DNA of 39,680 nucleotides, taken from positions 1 to 39,680 of the forward strand of contig CAKZMM010000198.1 of NCBI GenBank assembly GCA_937128505.1. The letters run 5' to 3'. Position numbers and translations under genes: made by a program. Shown in pieces: positions 1-9,203 of the stretch. The DNA comes from an uncultured Thermogutta sp. GTDB lineage: Bacteria > Planctomycetota > Planctomycetia > Pirellulales > Thermoguttaceae. Every line of letters begins with the position of its first letter. The first letter of the stretch is position 1. A model generated the notes under the pieces. It made no database searches. It worked only from the letters and a program-made list of their open reading frames with translations, and was not told the DNA's origin.

Positions 1-1264
1 AACTTGCTCCCCGTGGGAGGAGTCGTGGCTGCCACACTACCTAGGTAGTAGCCGGAAGTGCGGTCTTGCTTTCTGCGAGAGGAGTCGTCCTGAGCCCGAA
101 CTCCTTCTAAAAAAGAAAAAGAATACCTAAGGACACGGCCGGGAACATTGATAATCCGGGGGATCTTGAGCCTCGCGCGCCGAAAGTGAAGCACAAACTT
201 GGGAATTGCGAAGACGGCGTATTCTCCGCCGCAAGCCTTCAGAAAGCCCATCCTGCGAAACCGTTTGCAAATAACCCGCAATTCCGCTGGATCACCGCTG
301 CCCATTGGCCCACCCGGGTAAGGCCTCAAAAAAACGACGCCGGATTTTATTTGTATCCCCCAAAGAGTCTGCTCTCTATCTATTCTTGCCTTTCTTTATT
401 CTTGCCTTGGCTCTTGCCCCCAAAGACTCTCCGTACACGATGAGCCGATCGGTCAGAACGACGTTTTGCGGTCATTAAATAATGGGACAATCATACAATT
501 AGCGAGCGCCTTCCGCCTGGGTCTTATTACACGCCGCCTAATCCTCCTATTTCTCCGGGCAACCAGTTCCCGAGACTACTTCCCGAGTTCTTCGGCAGCC
601 TGTTACTGCGATTGGGCATTTATTGGGTAGAATGAGGTTTAGCGGCCTTTGCGGATTTTTCCGGATCGACCGAGGCGCCATCCTCGAGGCACATCCGGCA
701 TTGGGCCGCTGCGGTTTCCCAATCTTTTTGCTCGGAAATTGAACACAAATTTTATCGGCCGGAACCCAGAACCCAGATTGGAACCCAGAATTACGTAGAA
801 AAAGAGCCAAAACAGTAGAAGTGGACATGCCCGGTGTGACTAATCGCGGAATCGCTTCTTGAAAAGTATCCGGGATTGCTCCATCAAAAGAATAAAAAAT
901 TTAGACGCATTCGGGCCGAAACTGGATGAACTTTCCGGAACAAAATCGGAAGGCCCGGTCATCGACCAACTAATGGCGTAGTAGATTGCTCGTTGCTTGA
1001 GGGGAACCGGACGATTGGTTGACCGGCCGTCGGCGCGGGCCTCATTTCGGGACGCACTATTGGCAAGAAGCTTCCGGTGTTTTGGGGTATTCGATTGCCG
1101 GGTCCTGCGGGGAACTTGGGGGCAGATGAACGATCAGTCCGAAAGGTTGAGAAAGCATGAAACACCAAGTGGGCACAAAAAAGTCATTGGCTTCTCCTCT
1201 AAGCTTTGGGCTATCGACAGTAGGGAAGTTTTGGCCGCGAGATTTACGGGGGCGAGGATCCAAG
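1..1264. other. Intergenic region, no supported gene
   Basis: I find no convincing coding region here: open frames on either strand are short, lack recognisable domains and have no Shine-Dalgarno context. Visible structure consists of short duplications. A 24-bp imperfect repeat starts at 3 and 65 (CTTGCT...GAGGAGTCGT, five differences, all transitions). A pyrimidine-rich stretch at about 350-440 repeats CCCCAAAGA and TATTCTTGCC. GAACCCAGA is repeated near 761-791. The promoter for the TPR/CHAT gene should lie in the last few hundred bases, but no clear -35/-10 pair was seen. Confidence 0.6.
3..88. repeat. Imperfect 24-bp direct repeat, 62 bp apart
   Basis: Copies at 3-26 and 65-88 share CTTGCT at the left and GAGGAGTCGT at the right. 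The five differences between them are all transitions. Start-to-start distance is 62 bp, close to the 61 bp seen for two perfect 28-bp pairs elsewhere in the window. Confidence 0.5.
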
Positions 1265-4200
1265 ATGGCTTGCGGCTTAGAGCTACTCGCTTCAAAAAAG
1301 GCGTGCTGGATATTTGTGGTAATTTTGGGGTTCGTACTCGGCTGGGGGAGAATAGCCGGGGCTCAAGAAAAGCTTGTCCCTCGCAGCACTCCCACCGCCC
1401 GATATTTCGCGGTTTTCGAAGCATATTACGACGGGGAATTTCGCACCGCCCTCAAAGCCTTTGAGGACGAATTGCGTGGCGGGATTAAGACGCCGCAGGT
1501 TCGCTGGATCGATTCGATCTGCTATCACACGATGGTCGGCGAGTGCTACTACGCCTTAGGATTGCTCGACGAGGCTTTAAGCCACTACACGGCGGCCCTT
1601 CAGCTTTATCTCGCCTATCCCGACTGGTTGATGCGGGTTCAATTCCCGGCGACCATCGGCCCCGCTCAATCGCAGGTGTATCGGCAGGTGCCTTGGGGGC
1701 CCGGGACGCGGCGATCCCCACCGGGGCATTTCCCGCGCGAGATGCTTGTCGGTCAAGGTCGGCTCGATAACCTCGATGCCATCCGGCAAGGGGGCGTGGT
1801 CCAATGGCCCGTGCTACTACCGGTGTGTGTGCAGGAGATTGTCCGCTGCACCACCTTGGCGATTCGCCGTCGGGCGGAGCTCCTCGGTCCTTTGGCGGAA
1901 CACGATCCCCTGACCACGGAACTCATCGCCGTTTTATCGCGCAGTCCGTGCCCGCCGAACCATTGGTCGCAGTCCTGGGTCGATATTCAATACGCCTTAG
2001 CCCTAATGTCAGGCGGAAAAACGACGGAAGCTCTTCCCCTATTGCACCGGGGGCTATTGGTCGTTGGCCAATATGACCATCCGCTCACCGCAACCGCGCT
2101 TTTAGAATTGGGCCGATTAGCCCTGGCACGGGGGGACTTCGATACTGCGGCCAATCTCTTCCACGAAGCCAGCATTTCCGCGTTTTACTTCGAGGATGGC
2201 GGTGTTTTGGAGGAAGCGTTTCGGTACGCGGCGCTTACGCATCTTTTGGCCAAGCGAGCTGGGGTGCTTCCCCTGCTGGGTCCGGCCGCATCGTGGGCCC
2301 AAGCCAAAGATTTTCGGCTACTGCGAGTTTCGCTCCTTGCAGCAACTGCGGAGCAACTGCTTGTGAGCCGGCAAAGCGAGCAGGCTTTGGGGGTGCTCGA
2401 AGAGGCGGATACACTCTTGGGAAGGCGCGAGATGGGCGAGGGGCGCTGGGCCAACCAAGTGCGTTTCCTTCAGGCGCTGGCCGCGTATCAACGGGGGCAA
2501 ATTCCCCAGGGGGATGCCCTAATGGCCCGGGTGCTGGAATTCATGCGGCGCGGCTCGGTGTGGTTGTTTCAAATCCGGCAAGTCGATCAGCGCTTCACCA
2601 GCGGACAAATCACCAATCGCGGCCCAATCACGCCGCGAAGTGCCATGGAGCTTTACACGAAACTTTTGAGGGACCCGCAACCGAGCGATTGGATCTTTCA
2701 GCCGTTGGAGTCTTTGTCGATCCTCTCCATACCACACAGCGAATCTTATGAAAACTGGTTTCTCGTGGCGCTGGCGCGGAATGAATTCGAGCTTGCCGTC
2801 GAGATCGCCGATCGCGCCCGTCGGCACCGATTCTGGAGCGTGCTCCCCTGGGGAGGGCGAATTCTGAACCTCCGGTGGGTCCTCGAAGCACCCGAGGAAC
2901 GGCTTTCGCCGGAGGCTATCCTTCAGCGGAAAGATCTCCTATCGCAATGGCCCGAATATGTCGCCTTAATGCAAAAATCGCGGGAATTCCAGGCGAGCTT
3001 ACGCGCGGCAAAACTGGCTCCCACTGATGGTCCACAACTGCGCGAGCTTTCGGAGCGGCTCAATCAATGGATGGCTATCTCGCGGCGGCAGGAGGTGATT
3101 TTGCGCGAGATGGCTTTGCGCCGCCAGCCCGCGGATATGGTCTTCCCCCCTGCGAAATCGCTGAAAGAAATTCGGGAAGGCCTCCCCGAGGGACATGCGT
3201 TGCTTGTGCTATTCGCCGTAGGCCGAGATTTATATGCGTTCTTGATCAACCGCGAGCAATACGACCATTGGCAGGTGAAATCACCGGAAGCCCTCATGCG
3301 CCGGTTGGCGGCCCTACTTAGAGCCCTGGGCCAGTATGAAGCTAACCGCGAGATGTCGACGCGGGAGCTATCCAGCGAGCAATGGAAAACGGAGGCCGCG
3401 GCCGTGCTCCAGGTTTTGGTGGAAGGCTCGCGGGCAGATCTAGCCGCCAATTTTCCGGAGTTGGTCGTGGTTCCCGATGGAGTGGGTTGGTATGTGCCTT
3501 TCGAACTTTTGACCGTCAATCGTTCCGGGCAACTTGAGCCGCTCTTGGCTCGGGTGCGAATCCGCTACGTTCCCACCGCCTCTTTGGCCACGCCGACAAT
3601 GGGGGGGCGGAAAGTCGCTCCCAAGACGTTGGTGGCACTCGGCAAACTCCATCCTCAGGAAGATTCCGCCACGGCCGAGCAGGCATATCAGCTATGGAAC
3701 CGCGTGACCGCAAATAGCGAACCACTCCTTCAGGCTCCCACCGCCCCGAGCAACGCGCTTGTGTCGGTGGTCGATCAATTGCTGGTTTGGGACGACTTGG
3801 GAATCGAGGAAAATCAGCCGCTGGGTTGGGTACCGATTCAAGCTTTCGGGCGCGGCCCTGGCAATAGCGTCGCGGATTGGCTGGAACTGCCTTGGGGCGG
3901 ACCGGATGTCCTCGTGCTCCCCGGCTTTCATACGCCCGTTGAGGCGGGCTTGCGGCGCTCGGGAACAGGACCGCTTGGGGGGGAGATTTTTGTGGCGGTG
4001 ACCGGGCTGATGTCCTCCGGGACGCGGACGCTATTGCTCAGCCGGTGGCGGACCGGGGGCCGCACCTGCATGGATTTGGTGCGGGAGTTTGTTCAGGAAT
4101 TGCCCCATACAACCGCCGCCGAAGCTTGGCAACGGGCCGTGCTTTTGGCTCAGAGTTGGCCGCTGGTTGTCGAGCAAGAACCGCGGGTGAGCCGAACCGC

Positions 4201-4471
4201 AAGTCCGAGCGGGCTGAAGGCAAGTCATCCTTTCTTTTGGGCCGGTTATATGCTGATCGATTGTGGCTTACCCCCCGAGCCTGAAGAAACACCGGCGGAG
4301 CCACCGGCCGCGGAAATGGTGCCCGCTGAACCGCGCGCACCGGAGGGGCCTCCGGCACCCCCCCTCAGCCGGCCGGAGCAACCCCGGAAGCAAAAGCCGA
4401 CGGGGCCGACGGGAAAAAAGCGTCGGTTGCTCCCCGCGGGTAGCGACGAAAACCGCGCGGCATCAGAATGA
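1265..4471 (+). CDS. Exported TPR protein with degenerate C-terminal CHAT domain
   Basis: The frame is open from 1157, but I prefer the ATG at 1265: GGCGAGG lies about 7 nt upstream and the product (1068 aa) then begins with a signal peptide or membrane anchor (hydrophobic 12-30, AGAQ near 31-34). Residues about 75-520 are helical TPR-like repeats (for example 84-115, 235-300, 360-420). Residues about 630-990 read as a CHAT (caspase-like) domain: VVVPDGVGWYVPFELL at 724-739 and HPFFWAGYML at 978-987 are typical landmarks. The segment that normally carries LSAC(N/E)T reads LPGFHT (875-880), so Phe878 stands where the catalytic Cys is expected, and no His-Gly motif is visible upstream. The domain is therefore probably not a protease. 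A Pro/Glu-rich then basic tail follows (992-1068). It is followed 553 bp downstream by a second exported TPR protein. The fold assignment is good; the role is inferred. Confidence 0.85.
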   Translation: MACGLELLASKKACWIFVVILGFVLGWGRIAGAQEKLVPRSTPTARYFAVFEAYYDGEFRTALKAFEDELRGGIKTPQVRWIDSICYHTMVGECYYALGLLDEALSHYTAALQLYLAYPDWLMRVQFPATIGPAQSQVYRQVPWGPGTRRSPPGHFPREMLVGQGRLDNLDAIRQGGVVQWPVLLPVCVQEIVRCTTLAIRRRAELLGPLAEHDPLTTELIAVLSRSPCPPNHWSQSWVDIQYALALMSGGKTTEALPLLHRGLLVVGQYDHPLTATALLELGRLALARGDFDTAANLFHEASISAFYFEDGGVLEEAFRYAALTHLLAKRAGVLPLLGPAASWAQAKDFRLLRVSLLAATAEQLLVSRQSEQALGVLEEADTLLGRREMGEGRWANQVRFLQALAAYQRGQIPQGDALMARVLEFMRRGSVWLFQIRQVDQRFTSGQITNRGPITPRSAMELYTKLLRDPQPSDWIFQPLESLSILSIPHSESYENWFLVALARNEFELAVEIADRARRHRFWSVLPWGGRILNLRWVLEAPEERLSPEAILQRKDLLSQWPEYVALMQKSREFQASLRAAKLAPTDGPQLRELSERLNQWMAISRRQEVILREMALRRQPADMVFPPAKSLKEIREGLPEGHALLVLFAVGRDLYAFLINREQYDHWQVKSPEALMRRLAALLRALGQYEANREMSTRELSSEQWKTEAAAVLQVLVEGSRADLAANFPELVVVPDGVGWYVPFELLTVNRSGQLEPLLARVRIRYVPTASLATPTMGGRKVAPKTLVALGKLHPQEDSATAEQAYQLWNRVTANSEPLLQAPTAPSNALVSVVDQLLVWDDLGIEENQPLGWVPIQAFGRGPGNSVADWLELPWGGPDVLVLPGFHTPVEAGLRRSGTGPLGGEIFVAVTGLMSSGTRTLLLSRWRTGGRTCMDLVREFVQELPHTTAAEAWQRAVLLAQSWPLVVEQEPRVSRTASPSGLKASHPFFWAGYMLIDCGLPPEPEETPAEPPAAEMVPAEPRAPEGPPAPPLSRPEQPRKQKPTGPTGKKRRLLPAGSDENRAASE

Positions 4472-5024
4472 GCTTCCATCCAAAATATTAAGGTCGTTTA
4501 GATCTCAAGCGATTGAGCTCTGTCAGATAAAAGGACATCGGACGAGGAAAACGGCTCGCGGTCGGCATCAAAATGATCAAGGATCCAAAGCAAGAGAAAT
4601 TTTGGTCCAACCCAGATTTCACATCGTTAACGAGATTTCGCATCACTATAATCTGCGGGGACTTCTGGACTACGAGGTTTTGAGAATCTCCGAGACGATG
4701 AGAATCTCTGTATCAGAAGTTTGGGGAAGTCAGATTACATGGAGAAACTGGATCGCGGGCTTCTGACCATCGAATTAAGCCGGGATATCACACGCACGAA
4801 TTCCACCTGGCAAAAAGCGCGCGGTTACCACGAATCGCCGAGGCTGATGATCACGCTGATTGTTGAAAACAAGCGCCCCATCCGAGATAAGATTTTTGCA
4901 GAAGGAACCAAAAGAGCCAATTTATTTATAAGAAAGTCTCGAAAAAAGAAGCCGCGAGCGCTGGGGTTGTGGCTTCGGAATCAACCCGGCGTGCTCGCTT
5001 CTTGATGTCGGGAGGAGCATAGCG
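4472..5024. other. Intergenic region between the two TPR genes
   Basis: This 553-bp stretch is more AT-rich than its neighbours. It contains short open frames without recognisable features and a small duplication (GAGAATCTC near 4683 and 4700). No terminator or promoter could be defined. Confidence 0.5.
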
Positions 5025-6662
5025 ATGAGCTACGTCGCCACTACGGTAATTTGGCTGGTGATAGCAGCGTGGGCAGGGAACCTGGCCGCTCAAACGGAGG
5101 GGCAGGCTGATCTGGATCGCGCCTTACAAATCAAAATCAAGTCCCGCACCTTAGGTGATTTGGGGGAGGTGATCCGCCTGTGCGAAAGTGCCCTGGCCAA
5201 GGGGCTCGATCTCGACAACGAACAATTCGCCCGGTCGCTCTTGGCTGCCACACGAATTCAACGCGGTCTGCAGTATGCCGAGGAACGCCTTTCCACCGAT
5301 GACCCGGATTGGCCCAAGGTGCGTCGCCTTGCTTTGGAGGACTTGCAAAAGGGGCTGGAGCTTGACCCGAACCATGCTCGCGCCTGGTTCCAGGTGGCTC
5401 GCTTGAATCTGTTGCCGGGTGGAAATCCCCGCGTGGCGCGCCTTGCGCTAGATCGGGCCATCGACACGAGTGTCGAAGAGCCCACCTTGCGAGCCGAGGC
5501 GTACCTGCTTCGTGCAAGTCTTCAGTCCGGTCCCCAGGATAAGCTCAAAGATCTAAATGCTGCTATCGAGGCTAATCCAAAGTTAACGATGGCTTATCGG
5601 CTGCGGGGAGCTTTGTACGCCGATTTGCAGGAGGAGGAAAAGGCCCTTGCCGATCTGGACAAGGCACTCGAGCTGGAGCCGGACCATCCCCTAACACTTC
5701 AGCTCCGTGGGATCATCCTGGCCGAGATGAAGCGGTATGACGAGGCCCTTAAAGTCTTAGAAAAAGTTCACGAGCTGCAACCGCAGGCTTTGGCGCCGCT
5801 ATTAGAACAAGCCAGGATTTTGGGCCTCCAAACCAATTTTCAAGAAGCGCTTGAGCGTCTGGATCAAGCCCTCAAGTTGCAACCGGATAACCCGGCCATT
5901 CTAGTGCTGCGGGCAAGTGTGTTTATCGAGCTGAAGGAACTGGCAAAGGCCCTGACCGATCTCGATCGGGCACTGGAATTACAGCCCGATTTGCCCATTG
6001 CCATGCGGCTCAAGGCCATGGTGCTAATTAGAGAGGGCCGACTCGGCGAAGCGGTGCGGGAACTTCGCCGACTTCGTGGTCGGGGGGTGGACAATCCCCT
6101 CGTCCTTCTGCAACTGGGTCTTTTGGAATTGGCAGCGGGCAGACCCCGGGCAGCGATCGAGCAGTTGAGCCGATTTCTCGAGTCGGAGCCGGAAAACGGT
6201 GTCGCCCTGAGCGCAAGGGCCGATGCCTATTTGAGCATCGGTAAACATGCAGAGGCAATCGCGGATTTTGAAAAGGCCGTGGAATTGGCTCCCGATAATG
6301 CCACTGTTTTGAATAATTTTGCTTGGGTTTTGGCCACCTCGCCGGACGAGCATCTTCGGGACGGAAAACGGGCACTCCCGCTGGCCCAAAAAGCTTGCGA
6401 ATTGACCGAATTCAAGGCCGCCTACGCCGTCAGTACGTTGGCGGCATGTTATGCCGAATTAGGTGATTTTGAGTCGGCGATCCGCTGGGCGGAAAAAGCC
6501 GTGGAATTGGCCACTGGATCCGAAAAAGAACAGCTCCTGCAAGAGCTCGAAAGCTATCGAAACGGCAAACCGTGGCGAGAACGGCAGGAAAAGCCCGAGG
6601 AGGCCGAGGAGGCCGATATTCCCGTCGAATCCCCGCCGGGGCCGGCTGCCCCAACTGAATGA
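5025..6662 (+). CDS. Exported tetratricopeptide repeat (TPR) protein
   Basis: The 545-aa product starts at the ATG preceded by GGGAGGAG about 8 nt upstream. Residues 1-22 form a signal peptide (hydrophobic 6-20, ending NLAAQ), so the protein should be exported. From about residue 100 to 505 it is a chain of some nine to ten TPR units of about 34 residues; the clearest are 189-222, 223-256, 291-324, 394-427 and 464-497, several with consensus ALxxLDxALELxPD. The tail (515-545) is rich in Glu and Pro. There is no enzymatic domain, so it is most likely a protein-interaction scaffold. It follows the TPR/pseudo-CHAT gene on the same strand, which suggests a related function, although the 553-bp gap makes co-transcription uncertain. 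Confidence 0.9.
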   Translation: MSYVATTVIWLVIAAWAGNLAAQTEGQADLDRALQIKIKSRTLGDLGEVIRLCESALAKGLDLDNEQFARSLLAATRIQRGLQYAEERLSTDDPDWPKVRRLALEDLQKGLELDPNHARAWFQVARLNLLPGGNPRVARLALDRAIDTSVEEPTLRAEAYLLRASLQSGPQDKLKDLNAAIEANPKLTMAYRLRGALYADLQEEEKALADLDKALELEPDHPLTLQLRGIILAEMKRYDEALKVLEKVHELQPQALAPLLEQARILGLQTNFQEALERLDQALKLQPDNPAILVLRASVFIELKELAKALTDLDRALELQPDLPIAMRLKAMVLIREGRLGEAVRELRRLRGRGVDNPLVLLQLGLLELAAGRPRAAIEQLSRFLESEPENGVALSARADAYLSIGKHAEAIADFEKAVELAPDNATVLNNFAWVLATSPDEHLRDGKRALPLAQKACELTEFKAAYAVSTLAACYAELGDFESAIRWAEKAVELATGSEKEQLLQELESYRNGKPWRERQEKPEEAEEADIPVESPPGPAAPTE

Positions 6663-6751
6663 TCAAGATCCCTGGCAAGGAGGTTGGTTAGGCCCCGGGT
6701 GAATGGGTAAGTTCTGTCGCGCGATTTCCGGGTAAACAACTTTCCATTGTT

Positions 6752-6812
6752 CTATTTCCCAAAAGATAGACGTTCCCTATTCCCAAAAGATAAACGTTTC
6801 CTAAAAGATTGA
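6752..6812. repeat. Tandem repeat, about 24-bp unit, 2.6 copies
   Basis: CCCAAAAGATA starts at 6758 and 6782, and a shortened third copy (CCTAAAAGATTGACG) follows at about 6800. The units share the pattern CCCAAAAGATA(G/A)ACGTT. It is non-coding and specific to this locus. Confidence 0.75.
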
Positions 6813-6897
6813 CGGCCCCAATTCCCGCGGTTGCTCAAGAGGTCCGCCCTCCTTTTGTTCCGACGATCGCACAGCACAGCCACAACAAATTCACTGC

Positions 6898-6986
6898 ACA
6901 AGGTCCACACGCTCGCTGGTCCAACCGCGTGCGGCTACCGTTTGCTCTCCGCGACGAGACAAGGTCCACACGCTCGCTGGTCCAAC
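6898..6986. repeat. Perfect 28-bp direct repeat pair with 33-bp spacer
   Basis: The copies at 6898-6925 and 6959-6986 are identical over exactly 28 bp (beginning ACAAGGTCCACACG and ending CTGGTCCAAC) and differ on both flanks. The intervening 33 bp are unrelated. The dimensions equal those of another, unrelated repeat pair at 39543-39631. Confidence 0.85.
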
Positions 6987-7150
6987 GGACAAGGAATAGG
7001 ACGAGTGGAATTTCGTGCCATCAGCTCAGAGCAATTCTCGATCCCCGAAGCCGGGGTCCGCCCATTTTCTGAGCATTTCACCTTTTTTTCTGAACATCTC
7101 AGCTTTTTGGGTGTTTCAGCGCGTTTTGGTATTTCGGCAAGACTTGCCGC

Positions 7151-7305
7151 TATTTGATCGGCACTTGTGGTATTTGATCGGCACACAGCAAGCTGCTGAG
7201 AGGAGTGGAGTACCGCCTTTTGCGGATCCCGCCGACGGGAATTGCGTCGCGTGTTAGCGTCGGAAGTCATATTCCGGAAGTTCACAACTTCTGGAAGTTC
7301 ACAAC
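7151..7305. repeat. Cluster of short direct repeats
   Basis: TATTTGATCGGCAC occurs at 7151 and 7171 (20-bp period). CGGAAGT...C units follow at 7261 and 7275, with TTC(C/T)GGAAGTTCACAAC at 7272 and 7289 (17-bp period). Confidence 0.7.
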
Positions 7306-7608
7306 AAAGAACCCAGGTTGAGCGCGCAAGCTTTTCTCAAAATCTTCAGTCTACTTAGCCTGTCCATTCCCGCTTTTCTGACCATACTTCGCTTTTAACG
7401 CATATTATCGAAAAAACGGGATTTTAGCTTACCTTTAGTTGACTTTGCCTTTCTTGTTCAACTGTTTCGGGCAGCTTTTCCGATACTATCGTCACGGACG
7501 GATAGTTTCGGAACCCAGGGGGTCAGGGGGCGGCGGAGAGTCGGGTGCCCGGATCATACCCCCAGGGAACAAGTCCCACGCAAGCTAGAGCGAGGACGCA
7601 GGTCAATC

Positions 7609-8760
7609 ATGTCAGGCATTAGCTACAGAGTATGTCTGCTGGCAGTGGTAGTTCTTGGGTGCCTCGGTCCGGCGGCGGCAAGCGACATCGAGGATATGCA
7701 GTGGTTTGCCCCCCGAGATTTGAGCTTCTTCGGAAGTGCCCCTCGGGCGAACGAGGGATTCTTCTTCGCCTATGAGGGTTTAGTGTGGGCGATTCCGAAG
7801 CCGGGCCGGGCCGCAATCGGTTTGGAGGGTGCCACACGGCTGGTTTATCTTTCGGAAACCATCCAAGCCGTCGAGACCAACACGATGACCAATTCTTTCA
7901 TCAAAGGGGACACGACAGGTGGTCATCGGTTTGACCTGGGCTTCATGACTCGGCATTCCGGTTGGTATTTCAGTGCTTTCCGACTCAATCCGGAAACCAC
8001 GCGGCACACGGCCCACGGGGTGAGCATCGTCTTCAACGACCCGCCCTTCGGCCCGTCACCCCCGAGATACCACCTCCAAGGTCCCATCGATACCTTGCTT
8101 ACGCGGATTGAAAACCTGCCTGTCCGGTTCGACACCGTCAATTTTAAGAACCGGGTGGAGGTGCAGAATTTCGAGCTCAGCTACGTTTACCGATTACACC
8201 CGAATCACTGGGGGGGTTTTTTCGAGGTGCTCGCCGGGGCCCGCTACCTGGAATTCGACGAACAAATCTGGGTGGTTGCTCAAGGGGGAACGTTGGACGA
8301 GACCAGTTGGAAGCATACCTCCGAAAACCACATCATTGGGCCGCAACTCGGGGGCCGCTGGTTCCGGAAGTTCGGGAATTGGACTTGGTCAACCGAAGGC
8401 CGGTTCCTTTTCGGATTCAATCGACAGAATTTCCATCAGAATGGTTTCTTCGGCTTTAACCTGACGCCCGATACGCTCGTTCAATATCAAATCAGCAACA
8501 TGGGTCCGAGCTACTTTGCCAGTTCGGCTTTCGAGGATGAATTCAGCCCGGTAATTGAAACCCGGATCGGCGCATCGTATCAAATCACTCGCGCGATTTC
8601 GGCTCGTGTCGGCTGGACCGGGATTTGGGTGGACAACATTGCTCGGGCCACCACCAGTATCAATTACGAGGTGCCCCGAATGGGCATCGACCTTAGCCGC
8701 AATGCCGACGGTTATGCGTTCATCCATGGCGTGACTTTCGGTCTGGATATCAACCGTTAA
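7609..8760 (+). CDS. BBP7 family outer membrane beta-barrel protein
   Basis: The 383-aa product begins with a classic signal peptide (hydrophobic 7-24, ending PAAAS). The mature protein is made of alternating amphipathic strands rich in Phe, Tyr, Trp and Gly, with the phrases typical of the planctomycete BBP7 family: WFAPRDLSFFG near the mature N-terminus, GFFFAYEGLVWAIP, then GGFFEVLAGARYLEFDE around 202-218 and a final repeat of strands ending HGVTFGLDINR. The C-terminal strand pattern agrees with a membrane-embedded barrel. Barrel size, cargo and function are unknown for this family. The gene stands alone between two long spacers, and a strong intrinsic terminator lies about 150 bp downstream, so it is probably monocistronic. 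No clear Shine-Dalgarno lies directly before the ATG. Confidence 0.9.
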   Translation: MSGISYRVCLLAVVVLGCLGPAAASDIEDMQWFAPRDLSFFGSAPRANEGFFFAYEGLVWAIPKPGRAAIGLEGATRLVYLSETIQAVETNTMTNSFIKGDTTGGHRFDLGFMTRHSGWYFSAFRLNPETTRHTAHGVSIVFNDPPFGPSPPRYHLQGPIDTLLTRIENLPVRFDTVNFKNRVEVQNFELSYVYRLHPNHWGGFFEVLAGARYLEFDEQIWVVAQGGTLDETSWKHTSENHIIGPQLGGRWFRKFGNWTWSTEGRFLFGFNRQNFHQNGFFGFNLTPDTLVQYQISNMGPSYFASSAFEDEFSPVIETRIGASYQITRAISARVGWTGIWVDNIARATTSINYEVPRMGIDLSRNADGYAFIHGVTFGLDINR

Positions 8761-9203
8761 GGCCCCGCCGTAAGCAGGGTGTTGGCAAGTCCGTTGATCC
8801 ACTCGACCAAAAATCCGCTAAGGCCGCTTGGTGAGTTTGCTCCCCGGACGGAGAAAAAATCCACAAAGGTGATCAACTGCCGCCTGTGAGCCTTTCGGCG
8901 AAACCCCTTGGCAGAATCCCTCGAACAGAGGGATTCTTTTTTGCGCCGAAGTCCCACCGCCGATTACGGCCGGGGCAGCCGCGACGGGCCATGGGACACC
9001 CATGTTTGCGAAGAAAGTCGGCCGATTGAAAGAAGCCGAGAGCCTCCAATCCCCTCGCTCGTTTAGAAATCGGCGGATGCCCAGACCACCCCGGCGGAAA
9101 GCGACCCCACCGGTTTGTGCTCCCAGCCCGCAATATCTTTAAGTGCGTAGCACAAATGTGTTTGCCAAAGCGCCGAGCGGTAAAGCCTCCAAAGAATATG
9201 TGC
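8761..9203. other. Spacer between convergent genes
   Basis: This 443-bp gap separates the 3' ends of the BBP7 gene (+) and the receiver gene (-). It holds the intrinsic terminator at 8913-8942 and no convincing gene. Confidence 0.6.
8913..8942 (+). terminator. Intrinsic terminator after the BBP7 gene
   Basis: AGAATCCCTC (8913-8922) and GAGGGATTCT (8928-8937) form a perfect 10-bp stem with a 5-nt loop, followed by a run of T residues to 8942. The T run on the + strand shows that it serves the upstream BBP7 gene; there is no matching A run for bidirectional use. Confidence 0.85.

Larger units (their letters stand above)
6663..7608. other. Repeat-rich intergenic region
   Basis: No credible gene is present in this 946-bp spacer. 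It is packed with short duplications that are listed separately: a 24-bp tandem repeat near 6752-6812, a perfect 28-bp pair at 6898-6986, a 20-bp duplication at 7151-7184 and GGAAGTTCACAAC repeats at 7261-7305. The last 150 bp should hold the promoter of the BBP7 gene, but I could not assign -35/-10 boxes at acceptable spacing. Confidence 0.6.

Noticed and set aside
6898-6986. CRISPR array
   Set aside because: Only two repeats at each locus, different repeat sequences, no leader and no cas genes in the window; kept only as a spacing observation.
9149-9195. Possible c-di-GMP riboswitch fragment (GGTAAAGCCTCC resembling the GEMM core)
   Set aside because: The remaining conserved helices and the tetraloop/receptor are missing, and it lies on the strand without a downstream gene in the right position.
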